64,000 bases of DNA, from positions 62,001 to 126,000 of the forward strand of contig CAIRBK010000072.1 in the NCBI GenBank assembly GCA_903876795.1. The letters are read 5' to 3'. The notes under the pieces were generated by a model, which saw only the letters and a list, made by a program, of their open reading frames with translations, made no database searches and had not been told where the DNA came from. This DNA comes from an uncultured Verrucomicrobiota bacterium (lineage in GTDB: Bacteria; Verrucomicrobiota; Verrucomicrobiia; Opitutales; Opitutaceae). Of the stretch, positions 43,972 through 53,738 are shown piece by piece. How positions within the stretch are numbered: position 1 is the stretch's first letter; every line of letters starts with the position of its first letter. The translations under genes were made by a program, and so were the position numbers.

Positions 43972-44694
43972 TTACAGCACGAAATCCGCAGGGGCTATCA
44001 GAACGACGAATTCGCCCTTGATGCTGCCTTTGAGGAGTCGATCCCGGACGTCGGAAGCGCGGCCGACGAGGAAGGTTTCGTGAAGTTTGGTCACTTCTTT
44101 GGCGATGCAGACGACGCGGTCGGCGCCGAGCGTGGCGACGATTTCCCCGGCAAATTTGTCGATGCGGTGGCAGCTTTCGTAAAGTGCGAGGGTGAACTCG
44201 AAGTCGCGGTACTTTTCAAGAAACGCGGTGCGGGCGGAGGTCTTGGCGACGAGGAAACCGGCGAAGAGAAAACCGTTGGTGGGGAGTCCGCTGGCGCTGA
44301 GCACGGCGGCCACGGCGCAGGCCCCGGGCACGGGGACGACGGGCAGGCCGAGACGACGGCAGGCACGCACGAGCCGGAAGCCGGGGTCGCTGATGGCCGG
44401 AGTGCCGGCATCGGAGACGACAGCGATGGACTTTCCGGCGGCGATCAGGCCGGCGAGTTTTTCGGCGATCTCGGTCTCGTTGTGGTCGTGGTAGGCGACC
44501 AGGTCGCGGTGCAGGCCGAGGCGGGTGAGGAGGCTGCCGGTCGTGCGGGTATCCTCGCAGGCGACGAGGTCCACGGCGCCGAGGATGGCGCGGGCGCGGT
44601 CGGTCAGGTCGGCGAGGTTGCCGATGGGGGTGGACACGACATAGAGGTGGCCGGGCTGCGGCGTAAGCGAGGCGTTGGGCGCGGTGTCGGCCAT
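43972..44694 (-). CDS. rsmI: 16S rRNA (cytidine-1402-2'-O)-methyltransferase
   Basis: From the ATG at 44694 the product is 240 residues; a GTG at 44712 would add six. RsmI signatures are present: LYVVSTPIGNLADLTDRA near the start, CEDTRTTGSLL, SDAGTPAISDPGFRLV and VPGACAVAAVLSASGLPTNGFLFAGFL. It methylates the ribose of C1402 in the ribosomal decoding centre with SAM. The fold is that of tetrapyrrole methylases. The upstream gene is separated by a strong terminator, so RsmI needs its own promoter or readthrough. Confidence 0.93.
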   Translation of the reverse strand: MADTAPNASLTPQPGHLYVVSTPIGNLADLTDRARAILGAVDLVACEDTRTTGSLLTRLGLHRDLVAYHDHNETEIAEKLAGLIAAGKSIAVVSDAGTPAISDPGFRLVRACRRLGLPVVPVPGACAVAAVLSASGLPTNGFLFAGFLVAKTSARTAFLEKYRDFEFTLALYESCHRIDKFAGEIVATLGADRVVCIAKEVTKLHETFLVGRASDVRDRLLKGSIKGEFVVLIAPADFVL

Positions 44695-44713
44695 TACGCG
44701 GTCAACAGGCACA

Positions 44714-44744
44714 AAAAAATCCGGCCTGGGCGAGGCCGGATTTC
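44714..44744 (-). terminator. Terminator after the small lipoprotein gene
   Basis: A perfect 11-bp stem (AAATCCGGCCT with AGGCCGGATTT, five-base loop) is followed on the minus strand by a run of seven T. Positioned 18 bases after the lipoprotein stop, it should end that transcript. A-runs on both sides could make it work in both directions. Confidence 0.85.
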
Positions 44745-44762
44745 AAAAAACGGGCGCGGGGC

Positions 44763-44939
44763 TCAGCGATAGCCCGTGCCGCCCGCTCCACCCATGCCGG
44801 GAATGCCGCCTTCCCAACTGGCGGGCCGGCTCCAGGGGATGGTGCTGTCGGCCTCGGTCTTGCTGGTGCAGCCGGTGAAGAGCAGGGAAAGGCCGGTTAC
44901 GGCCAGAAAGCAGAGGAGCGTTTTTTTGGCTGGAATCAT
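44763..44939 (-). CDS. Small lipoprotein, unknown function
   Basis: The 58-residue product starts MIPAKKTLLCFLAVTGLSLLFTGC, a lipoprotein signal with lipobox LFTGC. Only about 34 residues follow the modified cysteine, ending in a Gly-rich tail (GGIPGMGGAGGTGYR). It begins directly after the stop of the coiled-coil gene, so the two are translated together. I do not recognise the family. It may be an accessory to the coiled-coil protein. Confidence 0.75.
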   Translation of the reverse strand: MIPAKKTLLCFLAVTGLSLLFTGCTSKTEADSTIPWSRPASWEGGIPGMGGAGGTGYR

Positions 44940-44940
44940 A

Positions 44941-45720
44941 TTATTGAGTGATGGTGGCGACATCGCCCTTGAGCAGGCCGCCACGCAGCGAACCGGTGAC
45001 CACTTGGGCGATCGCATAGCTGTCTTGCACGCTGCTCACGACGGTCTCGGCCACGGTTTTGCCGTCGCGGCTGATGGTCAGTTTTTGGCCGGATACCACG
45101 TTTTTGGCCGATCCGCCGTTGATGACGACGAAGCCGTTTTTTTCGCCGATGCTGACGACTTCAAAGCTGGCACCGGCGTCCGCGCCGGCAGAATTGGAGG
45201 CACCCGTCACTGCTTCGGAAGGGCCCCCGCGAACCGCGGTGGAGGAGGGGCGGCCGGCCGCGAGTTCGTTGATGCGGGCCTGAAGGGTGGCGATGGTCGC
45301 CTTGTAACCATCGACCTCTTCGGGGGAGGCGGCGCTGGCGGCGAGCTTCGATTGAGCGAGCTCGCGTTTGAGCTGGCTGATTTCACGGTTGAGGGTCTGC
45401 TCGGCGTCGTTTTTGGCGGTAAGTTGGTTGCGCAGTTGCTGAACGTCGCGCCCGAGTTGGGTGTTGCGGCCCTCGGCGGCGCTGACCTTCGATTTGGCGT
45501 CGCCCAGATCGGCGTCCAGCTCGGCCAGGCGTTTCTGGAGTACCTCTCCCTGGGCACCGGCCTCGGCGAGCTTGGTCTGCAGCTCGGTGGAGCGAGATTC
45601 GGCCTGGTTGATCTTTAGCTGAAGTTGATCACGCGTGGAGCCGATCTGCATGTAAAAATAGCCAGAGGCGGCGGAGCCCAAAAGGGCGATCACACAGAGG
45701 ATGAGGGTAATGGATTTCAT
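44941..45720 (-). CDS. Membrane-anchored coiled-coil protein
   Basis: The ATG at 45720 gives 259 residues. A single N-terminal membrane segment (ITLILCVIALLGSAASGYFYM) is followed by about 110 residues of heptad-rich coiled coil (DQLQLKINQAESRSTELQTKL through LAQSKLAAS). A variable linker leads to a small beta-rich C-terminal domain (FEVVSIGEKNGFVVINGGSAKNVVSGQKLTISRDGK). The last part resembles domains in other envelope proteins of Verrucomicrobiota that follow coiled coils. The function is unknown. A periplasmic spacer or scaffold role is a guess. Confidence 0.75.
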   Translation of the reverse strand: MKSITLILCVIALLGSAASGYFYMQIGSTRDQLQLKINQAESRSTELQTKLAEAGAQGEVLQKRLAELDADLGDAKSKVSAAEGRNTQLGRDVQQLRNQLTAKNDAEQTLNREISQLKRELAQSKLAASAASPEEVDGYKATIATLQARINELAAGRPSSTAVRGGPSEAVTGASNSAGADAGASFEVVSIGEKNGFVVINGGSAKNVVSGQKLTISRDGKTVAETVVSSVQDSYAIAQVVTGSLRGGLLKGDVATITQ

Positions 45721-45794
45721 AGGGTATTGTGAGGTAGCTTCATCAGCCGGGACCTCGTTGAAAAGGGAAAAGTTTCCACAATGTGACCAAAGAT

Positions 45795-45826
45795 AACACC
45801 CCGCCGGATACGTGCGGCGGGGTGTT
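45795..45826 (-). terminator. Terminator after pgi
   Basis: A perfect 12-bp stem, AACACCCCGCCG with CGGCGGGGTGTT, with an eight-base loop, lies 13 bases after the pgi stop. On the minus strand it is followed by TATCTTTGG, a weak T-tract. Confidence 0.75.
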
Positions 45827-45838
45827 GGCGACAGGGGA

Positions 45839-47410
45839 TCAGGCTGAATAAACGGACTCGAACCAGGGGGATTGGGCGATTTTGCGGACCGCGCCGTTGG
45901 CGGCGAGATGTTCGAGGATCTTGAACACCAGTTCGGCTTTCTCCGGCGCGCTGAGGGCGGCGGCGAGAGCCTCCGCGGTGAAGGATTGGCCGGCGGAGGC
46001 CTTGAGTTTGTCGGTGATCTGGAGCTTGAGCGCGATGACACCGCCGGCCGCCTTTTTGCCGGCCTCGACGCCGGGCTGGTGGTAGGCGTTGATGCCAACG
46101 AGGGAGGCGTAGAAGCCGACCACGCGCTCGTAGAGGGCGATGAGGATGCCGAGTGAGCGGGGGGAGACGTCGGCCAGCGTGATGCTGATCGAGTGGCGGT
46201 CCTTTTCGCTGAGGGCGTCGCGGGTGCCCAGGTAGAAGCCCTGGAGGAAATCGCCGGTGGTGACGCCGGGATCGACGTCGAAGGAGGCGCCTTCGCGGTC
46301 CTTGAGGACCTCGATGAAGGTGACGAAGAAGTTGTTCACGCCCTCGCGGAGCTGCTGCACGTAGGCGTGCTGGTCGGTGGAGCCCTTGTTGCCGTAAACG
46401 GCGATGCCCTGGTTGACGACGTTGCCCTTGAGGTCGAACTCCTTGCCGAGGGATTCCATGACGAGCTGCTGGAGGTAGCGGGAGAAGAGGAGCAGGCGGT
46501 CCTTGTAGGGGAGCACGACCATGTCCTTGGCGCCTTTGCCGTCGGTGGCGTAAAACCACATGATGGCGAGGAGCGCGGCGGGGTTCTCGGAGGTCTTGGT
46601 GGAGCGGGTGACTGCGTCGGCGGCGGCGGCGCCGTCGAGGATGGCCTGGATGTCGATGCCCTGGAGTGCGGCCGGCAGGAGGCCCACGGCGGAGAGTTCG
46701 CTGGTGCGGCCGCCGACCCAGTCCCACATGGGAAAACGGGCGAGCCATTTCTGGGCGATGGCGGTCTGGTCGAGTTTGGAGCCGGCGCCGGTCACGGCGA
46801 CGAAGTGTTTGGTGAAATCGAGCCCGGCGGCCTTGAAGGCGGCGGCGGCTTCGAGCTGGCCGTTGCGGGTCTCGGCGGTGCCGCCGGATTTGGAGATGAC
46901 GACGGCGAGGGTCTCGGGGAGCTTGCCGGCGAGGCTGCCGAGCACGTAGTCGATGCCGTCGGGGTCGGTGTTGTCGAAGAAGGAGACCGCCATTTTGTCG
47001 GCGGCGGGGCGGCCGAGGGCGTGGTTGACGAATTGCGGACCGAGGGCGGAGCCGCCGATGCCGATCACCAGGAGCTGGGTGAACTTCTTGCCGGTTGAGC
47101 CCAGAATTTTGCCGGCGTGCACCTCGGCGGCGAAGGCCTTGATGGCGGCCAGGGTGCCGGTGATTTCTTTGGTCAGCTCGGCGGTCGGGGCGAGTTGCGG
47201 GGAACGCAGCCAGTAGTGGCCGACCATGCGGTTTTCGTCGGGATTGGCGATGGCGCCTTTTTCCAAGGCGGCCATGTCGGCGTAGGCCTGCTGGATGGCG
47301 GCCTCCTTGGAAGCGAGGAAGGCATCCGGGAAGGGGATGCGGCTGATGTCGAGCGCGAGACCGAGCTCGGCGTTCTGGTAGTAATGGGTTTTGAAGCGGG
47401 TCCAGGTCAT
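45839..47410 (-). CDS. pgi: Glucose-6-phosphate isomerase
   Basis: The ATG at 47410 gives 523 residues. [20 protein letters not shown] is the phosphate-binding region, [14 protein letters not shown] the sugar isomerase motif, and the middle part ([21 protein letters not shown]) fits the SIS fold. It interconverts glucose- and fructose-6-phosphate. The sequence is closest to the long bacterial form seen in cyanobacteria, chlamydiae and Verrucomicrobiota, by the [31 protein letters not shown] segment, which carries the catalytic His region. Confidence 0.93.
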   Translation of the reverse strand: MTWTRFKTHYYQNAELGLALDISRIPFPDAFLASKEAAIQQAYADMAALEKGAIANPDENRMVGHYWLRSPQLAPTAELTKEITGTLAAIKAFAAEVHAGKILGSTGKKFTQLLVIGIGGSALGPQFVNHALGRPAADKMAVSFFDNTDPDGIDYVLGSLAGKLPETLAVVISKSGGTAETRNGQLEAAAAFKAAGLDFTKHFVAVTGAGSKLDQTAIAQKWLARFPMWDWVGGRTSELSAVGLLPAALQGIDIQAILDGAAAADAVTRSTKTSENPAALLAIMWFYATDGKGAKDMVVLPYKDRLLLFSRYLQQLVMESLGKEFDLKGNVVNQGIAVYGNKGSTDQHAYVQQLREGVNNFFVTFIEVLKDREGASFDVDPGVTTGDFLQGFYLGTRDALSEKDRHSISITLADVSPRSLGILIALYERVVGFYASLVGINAYHQPGVEAGKKAAGGVIALKLQITDKLKASAGQSFTAEALAAALSAPEKAELVFKILEHLAANGAVRKIAQSPWFESVYSA

Positions 47411-47603
47411 GGGATTAAGATGCAGGGACGAACCGTGGGGACTGTCGGCGCGACACGCGAGCATCCGCTTTGCGTGTGAGCGGGATATTTTCCGGGGCGG
47501 GCCCAGAGCCGAACCGAGTTCCCGGCGCTGTGACCGTCTTGTTGGGGCCGAAACACCACATGCGCGGGTAGCCCGAAACGACGGGTGTTGCCGACCAGAT
47601 CCG

Positions 47604-48248
47604 TCAGGCGCGATGGCCTACGAGGGACGGGACCGTCATCGGCGGCACGGCTGCGACGGCGGGCTTGTTGGCTCCGACCCAGGGCTTGCCGGCGGGCAGC
47701 AGTTCCCGGCCGCAGAGTTCATTGAGAAGGATGCGGGCCATCATATACCAAGCGCAGAGCGCGCAGCCGATGAGCACATAGGCGGCGACGGTGTTCAGCG
47801 AGGGAAAGCCGAAGTGGCCCAAGTCGAGCAAGACGAAACCGGCCAGCAGCAAGGTGAACGTGAGCGCCATCGCGCCGTGGATGCGCAGCGCGCCCACCCA
47901 GAGAATCGCGGTGAAGAGCGTCCACGCCACGAGAAACCAGCCCGTGTCCGTGGTGCTGGACTTAAAGAGATCGAAGTGGCCGGCGACCATCATGAGGCAG
48001 AGCGAAATCCAGAACGCGCCGTAGGAGGTGAAGGCGCAATAGCCGAAGTTATTTCCGGTCTTCATTTCCTGGAAGCCGGCGATCATCTGCGCGAGACCGC
48101 CGAACACCAGGCCCAGCCAGACGACCGGGCCGGTGCCCACCCAGCCCAGATTGTGAAACTGGAGCACCAAGGTGGTGAGACCGAAGGCGGCGAGGCCGAC
48201 CACGGCGGGATTGCAGGACTTGGGGGAGGAGGCGGGGGAGTTTGCCAT
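47604..48248 (-). CDS. Acetate/succinate transporter of the GPR1/FUN34/YaaH family
   Basis: The 214-residue protein has six hydrophobic segments. Near the N-terminus it carries the family signature [23 protein letters not shown] and later [30 protein letters not shown]. These proteins are hexameric channels or symporters for acetate and related acids in the inner membrane. Length and helix number are normal. It stands alone; a MITE-like element lies about 110 bases upstream of its start. Confidence 0.9.
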   Translation of the reverse strand: MANSPASSPKSCNPAVVGLAAFGLTTLVLQFHNLGWVGTGPVVWLGLVFGGLAQMIAGFQEMKTGNNFGYCAFTSYGAFWISLCLMMVAGHFDLFKSSTTDTGWFLVAWTLFTAILWVGALRIHGAMALTFTLLLAGFVLLDLGHFGFPSLNTVAAYVLIGCALCAWYMMARILLNELCGRELLPAGKPWVGANKPAVAAVPPMTVPSLVGHRA

Positions 48249-48357
48249 AAAACAATGTGGGTTTCGCCGTCGAGCAGAGAGGAAATCGTCACCGGGAGGC
48301 GAGCGCTCCGAGCTCGCGCGCGCGGAAAGCCGCGATGCTTCTATCCCTCATAAGGGT

Positions 48358-48520
48358 GTGTTTCTTAAAGAACTGAGGCCGTCGTACTCTGCGGGTGAGA
48401 GGATAAGCAGGCTGGGCCGGCGTTGACCCCGACGGCACGAACCGCCGGGTCGCCCCCTCTTGATCGATTTGGCCGTGCCCGTTTCTCCGCTCGCGCCGAC
48501 CCGATATATCTCAGAAACAC
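48358..48520 (+). repeat. MITE-like element, copy D
   Basis: This copy is 163 bases and the most diverged. It begins GGGTGTGTTTCTTAAAGAAC and ends ATATCTCAGAAACAC. Conserved blocks include GACGGCACGAACCGCCGGGT and CGCCGACCCGATATATCTC. The central hairpin is lost. It occupies the gap between the 3' end of mutS and the start of the acetate transporter gene, so it lies in the transporter's upstream region. Confidence 0.8.
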
Positions 48521-48573
48521 TCGCTGGCGAATGTTGCCGCGGGCGACGTCGGGGTATGAGAACTGGCCCTTCG

Positions 48574-51150
48574 TTATAGCAGGCTCAGCTGGCTGTCGTC
48601 GGCTTCGGCAACGGTGATTTTTTTCCTGGGCTTGGCCTTGGGCGCCTGGGCTACGGAGGCGGGCAGCTCCACGCTGGTGTCGTCGGATTCGAGTTTGGCC
48701 AGGATGACCTTGGCGCGGTCGATCACGGTGATGGGCAGGCCGGCGAGGCGGGCGACCTGGATGCCGTAGCTGCGGTCGGCCGCGCCGGGGATCACGCGGC
48801 GGACGAAGACAATCTCGTCGTTCCACTCCTTCACGTCCACGGAGAAGTTGCGCAGGCGGCCGAGGTGTTTTTCGAGCTGGGTCAGCTCCTGGTAATGCGT
48901 GGCGAACAGCGTGCGCGGGCCGCGCTCGGAGTCGCGGTGCAGGTGCTCGACCACGGCCCAGGCGATGGAGAGGCCGTCGTAGGTCGAGGTGCCGCGGCCG
49001 ATCTCGTCGAGGATGATGAGGGAGCGCTCGGTGGCGTTGTTGAGGATGTTGGCGGTCTCGTTCATCTCGACCATGAAGGTCGAGTTGCCGCGCGCGAGGT
49101 CGTCGCTGGCGCCGACGCGGGAGAAGATGCGGTCCACGAGGCCGACGCGGCAGGACTTGGCGGGTGTCCAGCAGCCGATCTGGGCGAGGAGGGTGATGAG
49201 CGCGACCTGGCGGATGTAGGTCGATTTGCCGGCCATGTTGGGTCCGGTGATGAGGGCGAGCTGCGACTCGGAGCAGACGAGGAGGGTGTCGTTGGGGACG
49301 AAGGCGGTCGTGCCGCGACCGGCGGCGCCAGCCGGGTCCTTGAGCATCTGCTCCACGACGGGATGGCGGCCCTCGGTTATTTCGAGCACGTCGCCGTCGT
49401 CGAGGACGGGTTGGCAGTAGTCCCACTCGCGGGCGAGCACGGCCCAGCCGGCGAGCACATCGAGTTCGGCGAGGGTGTCGGCGGTGCGGGCGAGCGCGAG
49501 CGAGTCGTCAAGGACGGCGGCGACCAGCGAGGCGAACAGCGATTGCTCGCGGGCGAGGGCGTTTTCCTCGGCGTGGAAGATTTCCTTTTCCTTCGCGCGC
49601 AGGTCTTCGGTGACGTAGCGCTCGCCGTTCACGGTGGTCTGGCGGCGAATGTAATCGGCCGGGACCAGGTGGAGGTTGGCCTTGGTGATCTCGATGTAGT
49701 AGCCGAAATTGTTGGTGAATTTGATCTTCAGGCTGCGGATGCCGGTGCGCTCTTGCTCGGCGCGTTCGAGGTCGGAGAGCCAAGTCTTGTTGTCGGACGT
49801 GAGGGCGCGCAGCCGGTCGAGCCCGGCGTCGTGCCCGGCGCGGATGTAGTTGCCGTCTGCCAGGTCGGCGGGGAGTTCGTCGGCCAGGGCGGATTGCAGG
49901 AGTTGCAGGAGGGCGGGCAACTCCTCGATTTGAGATTTGAGATTTGAAATTTCAGATTCGGGTCCGAAGGCACCGAGGGTTTCGCGGATCGCGGGCAGTT
50001 GGGAGAGGGTGTCGCGGATGCCGCCGAGCTCGCGCGGGTTGCGCAGGCGGTTTTGGAGGCGGCCGAGGATGCGCGGGATGTCGCGCACGTTGCCCAGCCA
50101 TTCGCGGAGTTCTCCGAGGAGCCTGGGGTCGCCCAGCAAATCGCCGACGAGCGCGGAGCGGCGGCGGATCTCGGTGAGGTCGAGCGTGGGGGCGGCCAGC
50201 CAGCGTTCGAGGAGGCGCGCGCCGGCGGCGGTGCCGGTGCGGTTGATGGCGGCAAGCAGCGAGCCGTCGCGGGTGCCGCGCGCAGACTGAAAAATCTCCA
50301 GGTTGCGCAGCGTGGCGGGATCGAGCAGGAGGGTGCGGGCGCTGCGGTATTCCTGGAGCGAACGGAGGTTCTCGGGCTTGGCGCAGAGGTTTTCCGTGGC
50401 GTAGTGAACAAGAGCGCCGGCGGGGCCGAGGGCGGGGTGGTCGTGGGCGAGGCCGAAGCCCTGGAGATTGAGCACGCCCAGGGTCGTGGTGACGGTGCGC
50501 ATGCCCTCGGCCGTCTCGAAGTGGTAACCGGGCAGGTCGGTGCAGAGGCGAGGCGCGCAAAACGCGCGGAGCGCGTGGACGGCGGCCTGGTCGTGCGGGG
50601 CGGTTTTCCAACGTTCCAACTCGCCCTCGATGACGATCAACTCGGCGGGGTCGAGCGCGGTGAGAACGGGGAGGAGATTTTCGGGGCGGCCGTCGGTGGC
50701 GACGCGGAATTCACCGGTGGAGAGATCGAGCCAGGCCGCGTGGAGACCGGCCTTGTCGAGCGAGAGGGCGCAGAGGTAGTGGTTGCGCTGGGCGTCGAGC
50801 TGGTTGGCGGCAAGGGTGGTGCCCGGCGAGAGGATGCGGGTGACGGCGCGCTTGACGAGTTTGCCCGGCTTGGCGGGTTCGGCTTGGTCGCAGATGGCGA
50901 TCTTTTTGCCGGCGGCGAGCAGCTTGGATATATAGTTGTCGGCCGCGTGGTGGGGGATGCCCGCCATGGGGGTGTCGCCGCGCTTGGTCAGGGTGAGTCC
51001 GCAGAGTTTAGAGGCGACGGCGGCGTCGTCGAAAAACATCTCGTAGAAATCGCCCAGCCGGAAGAGCAGGAGCGTGTCGCGGGGCAGGCCGCGTTTCACC
51101 TCGAAGTATTGCTGCATCATCGGGGTGAGTTTCTCGGGAGCGGAAGACAT
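48574..51150 (-). CDS. mutS: DNA mismatch repair protein MutS
   Basis: The 858-residue product has the mismatch-reading Phe-x-Glu motif at residues 35-37 (GDFYEMF), connector and clamp domains, and the ATPase with TGPNMAGKSTYIRQ near residue 635. DDLARGNSTFMVEMNETANIL and LILDEIGRGTSTYDGLSIAWAV (Walker B and signature) follow. The length is that of MutS1. The C-terminal tail (PKAKPRKKITVAEADDSQLSLL) ends in a QLSLL-type beta-clamp-like motif. No mutL gene is adjacent. Confidence 0.95.
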   Translation of the reverse strand: MSSAPEKLTPMMQQYFEVKRGLPRDTLLLFRLGDFYEMFFDDAAVASKLCGLTLTKRGDTPMAGIPHHAADNYISKLLAAGKKIAICDQAEPAKPGKLVKRAVTRILSPGTTLAANQLDAQRNHYLCALSLDKAGLHAAWLDLSTGEFRVATDGRPENLLPVLTALDPAELIVIEGELERWKTAPHDQAAVHALRAFCAPRLCTDLPGYHFETAEGMRTVTTTLGVLNLQGFGLAHDHPALGPAGALVHYATENLCAKPENLRSLQEYRSARTLLLDPATLRNLEIFQSARGTRDGSLLAAINRTGTAAGARLLERWLAAPTLDLTEIRRRSALVGDLLGDPRLLGELREWLGNVRDIPRILGRLQNRLRNPRELGGIRDTLSQLPAIRETLGAFGPESEISNLKSQIEELPALLQLLQSALADELPADLADGNYIRAGHDAGLDRLRALTSDNKTWLSDLERAEQERTGIRSLKIKFTNNFGYYIEITKANLHLVPADYIRRQTTVNGERYVTEDLRAKEKEIFHAEENALAREQSLFASLVAAVLDDSLALARTADTLAELDVLAGWAVLAREWDYCQPVLDDGDVLEITEGRHPVVEQMLKDPAGAAGRGTTAFVPNDTLLVCSESQLALITGPNMAGKSTYIRQVALITLLAQIGCWTPAKSCRVGLVDRIFSRVGASDDLARGNSTFMVEMNETANILNNATERSLIILDEIGRGTSTYDGLSIAWAVVEHLHRDSERGPRTLFATHYQELTQLEKHLGRLRNFSVDVKEWNDEIVFVRRVIPGAADRSYGIQVARLAGLPITVIDRAKVILAKLESDDTSVELPASVAQAPKAKPRKKITVAEADDSQLSLL

Positions 51151-51255
51151 GGCTGGCGATGGGAACTGGGAACGGGGCGGGAGGCACGAAAAAATTGCAC
51201 GCCGCGCAGGCGCCCGGCGGCTTGCCAGACGGCGGCTTTGGTGTGACTGGAAGGT

Positions 51256-52821
51256 ATGTACGCTTTTTTTTCCGGGAACGTCTTCGGATGGGGTGCGCTC
51301 GTCTGCGCGGCGGGCCTTTTTTCCGGCTGTGCGACTGCGGTCCGCGAAGCGCCGCCCGGCCCAGCAGGGACTGCGGAGACGTTCTCATCGCTGTGGGGAA
51401 GGGCGGGCGAGCAATGGGTGCCCGGCGGGAGATTGCCGGACTTTTCCCATGCGGGTTATCACGGAGGCGAACGAGCGATACCCGATTACCCGGCCACGAC
51501 CAACGTGGCGGCGTTCGGTGCGCGCGGCGACGACGAGGCGGACGATACGGCGGCGTTTCGGGCCGCGCTGGCCGCGACCCCCTCGGGCGCCATCTTGGTG
51601 CCCCCGGGACGCTACATCCTCACCGATGTGTTGCGGATCACCAGGCCGGGCATGGTGTTGCGCGGGGCGGGGACGGAACTCACCACGCTGTATTTCCCCC
51701 GCACGCTGGAGTCGGTCGCGCCTAGCCCCGGAGCGACCACCGAGGGGAAGCCGGTCTCCAACTTCTCGCGGGCGGGCGGCTTTGTGCGGTTGGAAGGGCG
51801 ACTGGTCTCGGCTTCGCTTGCGCACATCGTCGAACCGGCCAACCGGGGCGACCGGATGCTCGTGGTCGACAAGCCCGGTGCGCTGGCCGCAGGCCAAACG
51901 GTGCAGGTGTGGATGACGGACACGCCTGACAACACGCTGGCGCGGCACCTGTATTCCGAGGATGCCGGCGACGTCTCGGCGCTCAAAGGATCGACCCGCG
52001 CGTCGTTGGTCACGCGCATCATCCGCATCGAGGGGAAACGGGTTGAGTTGGAACGACCGCTGCGGTTCGACGTGAAGGCTGACTGGCGGCCCGTGCTGCG
52101 GACATTCCGCCCGACGGTGCAGGATGCGGGCGTGGAAGACCTGACCTTTGAGTTTCCCGCCACGCCTTACGGAGGCCCTTTAACCGAGCAGGGGCAGAAA
52201 CCGCTGGCGTTTGTCGATGTGGCGAATTGCTGGGCGCGACGCCTCCGTTTCGTAAACGCCGACGGCGGCCCGATGGTGGGCGGAGTGTTCAACACAGTGG
52301 CCGACGTCGTCTGGACTTCCGCTCGCGAGCCCGACGAGGACGGCCATCACGGGCACCACGGCATCTATTTGGGCGGGCTCGGAGACCACCTGCTGAAGGA
52401 TTTCGACGTGCGCACGCGGTTTGTCCACGACATCACGGTGAGCCAGGCGGCCGGTGTGGTCGTGGCCGGCGGCCGGGGTGAGGACCTGTGTCTGGATTTG
52501 CACAAACGCGCGCCCTACGAGGTGTTGTTCACCGATCTGGACATGGGGGCCGGCACACGCCCGTGGCGCAGCGGGGGCGGGGCGGCACTGGGGAAAAACG
52601 GCGGCGCGAGGACGACGTTTTGGAACCTGCGCTCGGCCGGACCGCTGCCGCCGCCTCCCGTGGACTACGTCCCGGGGTCGGCTAATTTCGTGGGCGTGGA
52701 CTTCGGGCGGCCCGACGCCGTCGCCGCCGGAGGTCTTTGGCACGAGCCCATGCCCGGTGCCGATCTCAAGCCGGCCAACCTCCACGAGGCGCAGCAAGAA
52801 CGGCGATTGGGCCAACTTTGA
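51256..52821 (+). CDS. Beta-helix (pectate-lyase-superfamily) lipoprotein
   Basis: The 521-residue product begins with a lipoprotein signal ending GLFSGC. TTNVAAFGARGDDEADDTAAFRAALAA and GAILVPPGRYILTDVLRI are the opening of the Pectate_lyase_3 right-handed beta-helix fold used by polysaccharide lyases and glycosidases. Further along, GMVLRGAGTELTTL, VEDLTFEF and HHGHHGIYLGGLGDHLLKDFDVRTRFVHDITV are helix rungs. The His-rich segment could be at the active site. The substrate is probably a plant or algal polysaccharide, but the exact lyase or hydrolase family cannot be named. It starts 105 bases from divergent mutS. Confidence 0.75.
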   Translation: MYAFFSGNVFGWGALVCAAGLFSGCATAVREAPPGPAGTAETFSSLWGRAGEQWVPGGRLPDFSHAGYHGGERAIPDYPATTNVAAFGARGDDEADDTAAFRAALAATPSGAILVPPGRYILTDVLRITRPGMVLRGAGTELTTLYFPRTLESVAPSPGATTEGKPVSNFSRAGGFVRLEGRLVSASLAHIVEPANRGDRMLVVDKPGALAAGQTVQVWMTDTPDNTLARHLYSEDAGDVSALKGSTRASLVTRIIRIEGKRVELERPLRFDVKADWRPVLRTFRPTVQDAGVEDLTFEFPATPYGGPLTEQGQKPLAFVDVANCWARRLRFVNADGGPMVGGVFNTVADVVWTSAREPDEDGHHGHHGIYLGGLGDHLLKDFDVRTRFVHDITVSQAAGVVVAGGRGEDLCLDLHKRAPYEVLFTDLDMGAGTRPWRSGGGAALGKNGGARTTFWNLRSAGPLPPPPVDYVPGSANFVGVDFGRPDAVAAGGLWHEPMPGADLKPANLHEAQQERRLGQL

Positions 52822-52870
52822 GACTGCGGACGGCATTGCCTCCGGGAGCGGAGCCGGTTTGGGTGCGGGC

Positions 52871-53644
52871 GTGATCACTCTTTTCCATCGCGATCTTGGA
52901 GGCGCGGGCCAGCCGCCGCTGGTGGTGTTGCACGGGTTGCTCGGCTCGTCGCGCAACTGGCTCACGACCGGCGGGGACCTCGCGGCGCGTCACCATGTGC
53001 TCGCGCCCGACCTGCGCAACCACGGCAAGTCGCCCCACGCCGCGCCGATGGACTACGAGACGATGACCTCCGACGTGCTGGCCTGGCTGGACGCGCAGGG
53101 ACTCGGCAAGGTTTCCCTCATGGGGCACAGCATGGGGGGAAAGGTCGCGATGAAGCTGGCCTGCCGCCACCCGGGGAGGGTGGAGCGCCTCATGGTGGTG
53201 GACATCGCGCCGAAGGACTATCTCTCGCACGCGCACCGGGCGGAGTTCGCGGCGATGAACGAGCTGCGGCTGGAGACGTTGCAATCGCGCGGAGAGGCCG
53301 AGCTGCGTTTCGAGGCGCGGGTGGGGGACTGGGCGATGCGGAAGTTTCTGACGACGAATCTCGAACGCGCCGAAGACGGACGTTGGCGCTGGCAGGTCAA
53401 CCTCCCTGTCATCACGGCGGCGCTGCCGGAGCTGGAGGCCAACCCGTTGGCGGAGGGGGACCGTTTTCATGGGCCGGTGTTGTTCGTGGCCGGCGGCAAG
53501 TCGCGTTATGTGCGCGATGAGGACGCGTCGGTGATCGGCACGCATTTCCCGCAGGCGACGGTGCGGGTGATCACGGAATCAGGACACAATCCCCACATGG
53601 AAACCCGCGCCGAATTCGTGGCGGCGGTGTTGGCGGACAACTGA
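52871..53644 (+). CDS. Alpha/beta hydrolase (YbfF-like esterase)
   Basis: The GTG at 52871 gives 257 residues; a TTG 12 bases earlier is also possible, with GGAGCGGAG upstream. The fold is clear: PPLVVLHGLLGSSRNW with the oxyanion HG, DLRNHGKSPH, the nucleophile elbow GHSMGGKVAM, and ESGHNPHMETR with the catalytic His. The DLRNHGxSxH pattern is that of the YbfF/ABHD11 group of carboxylesterases. It follows the beta-helix gene by 49 bases and may share its transcript. The physiological substrate is unknown. Confidence 0.86.
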   Translation: MITLFHRDLGGAGQPPLVVLHGLLGSSRNWLTTGGDLAARHHVLAPDLRNHGKSPHAAPMDYETMTSDVLAWLDAQGLGKVSLMGHSMGGKVAMKLACRHPGRVERLMVVDIAPKDYLSHAHRAEFAAMNELRLETLQSRGEAELRFEARVGDWAMRKFLTTNLERAEDGRWRWQVNLPVITAALPELEANPLAEGDRFHGPVLFVAGGKSRYVRDEDASVIGTHFPQATVRVITESGHNPHMETRAEFVAAVLADN

Positions 53645-53738
53645 CGCCCGCCGGGTCGGCTGCGGATGCCGGAACGACGCGCTCCCCGGCGAAACGAGCC
53701 TCAACCGGGTCTTCGTGCTGGCCGTCAACGAGTCGGTT

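Noticed and set aside
40767-48520. Repeats considered as a CRISPR array
   Set aside because: The copies are 160+ bases long, kilobases apart and separated by genes, and one is inverted. No cas gene is present.
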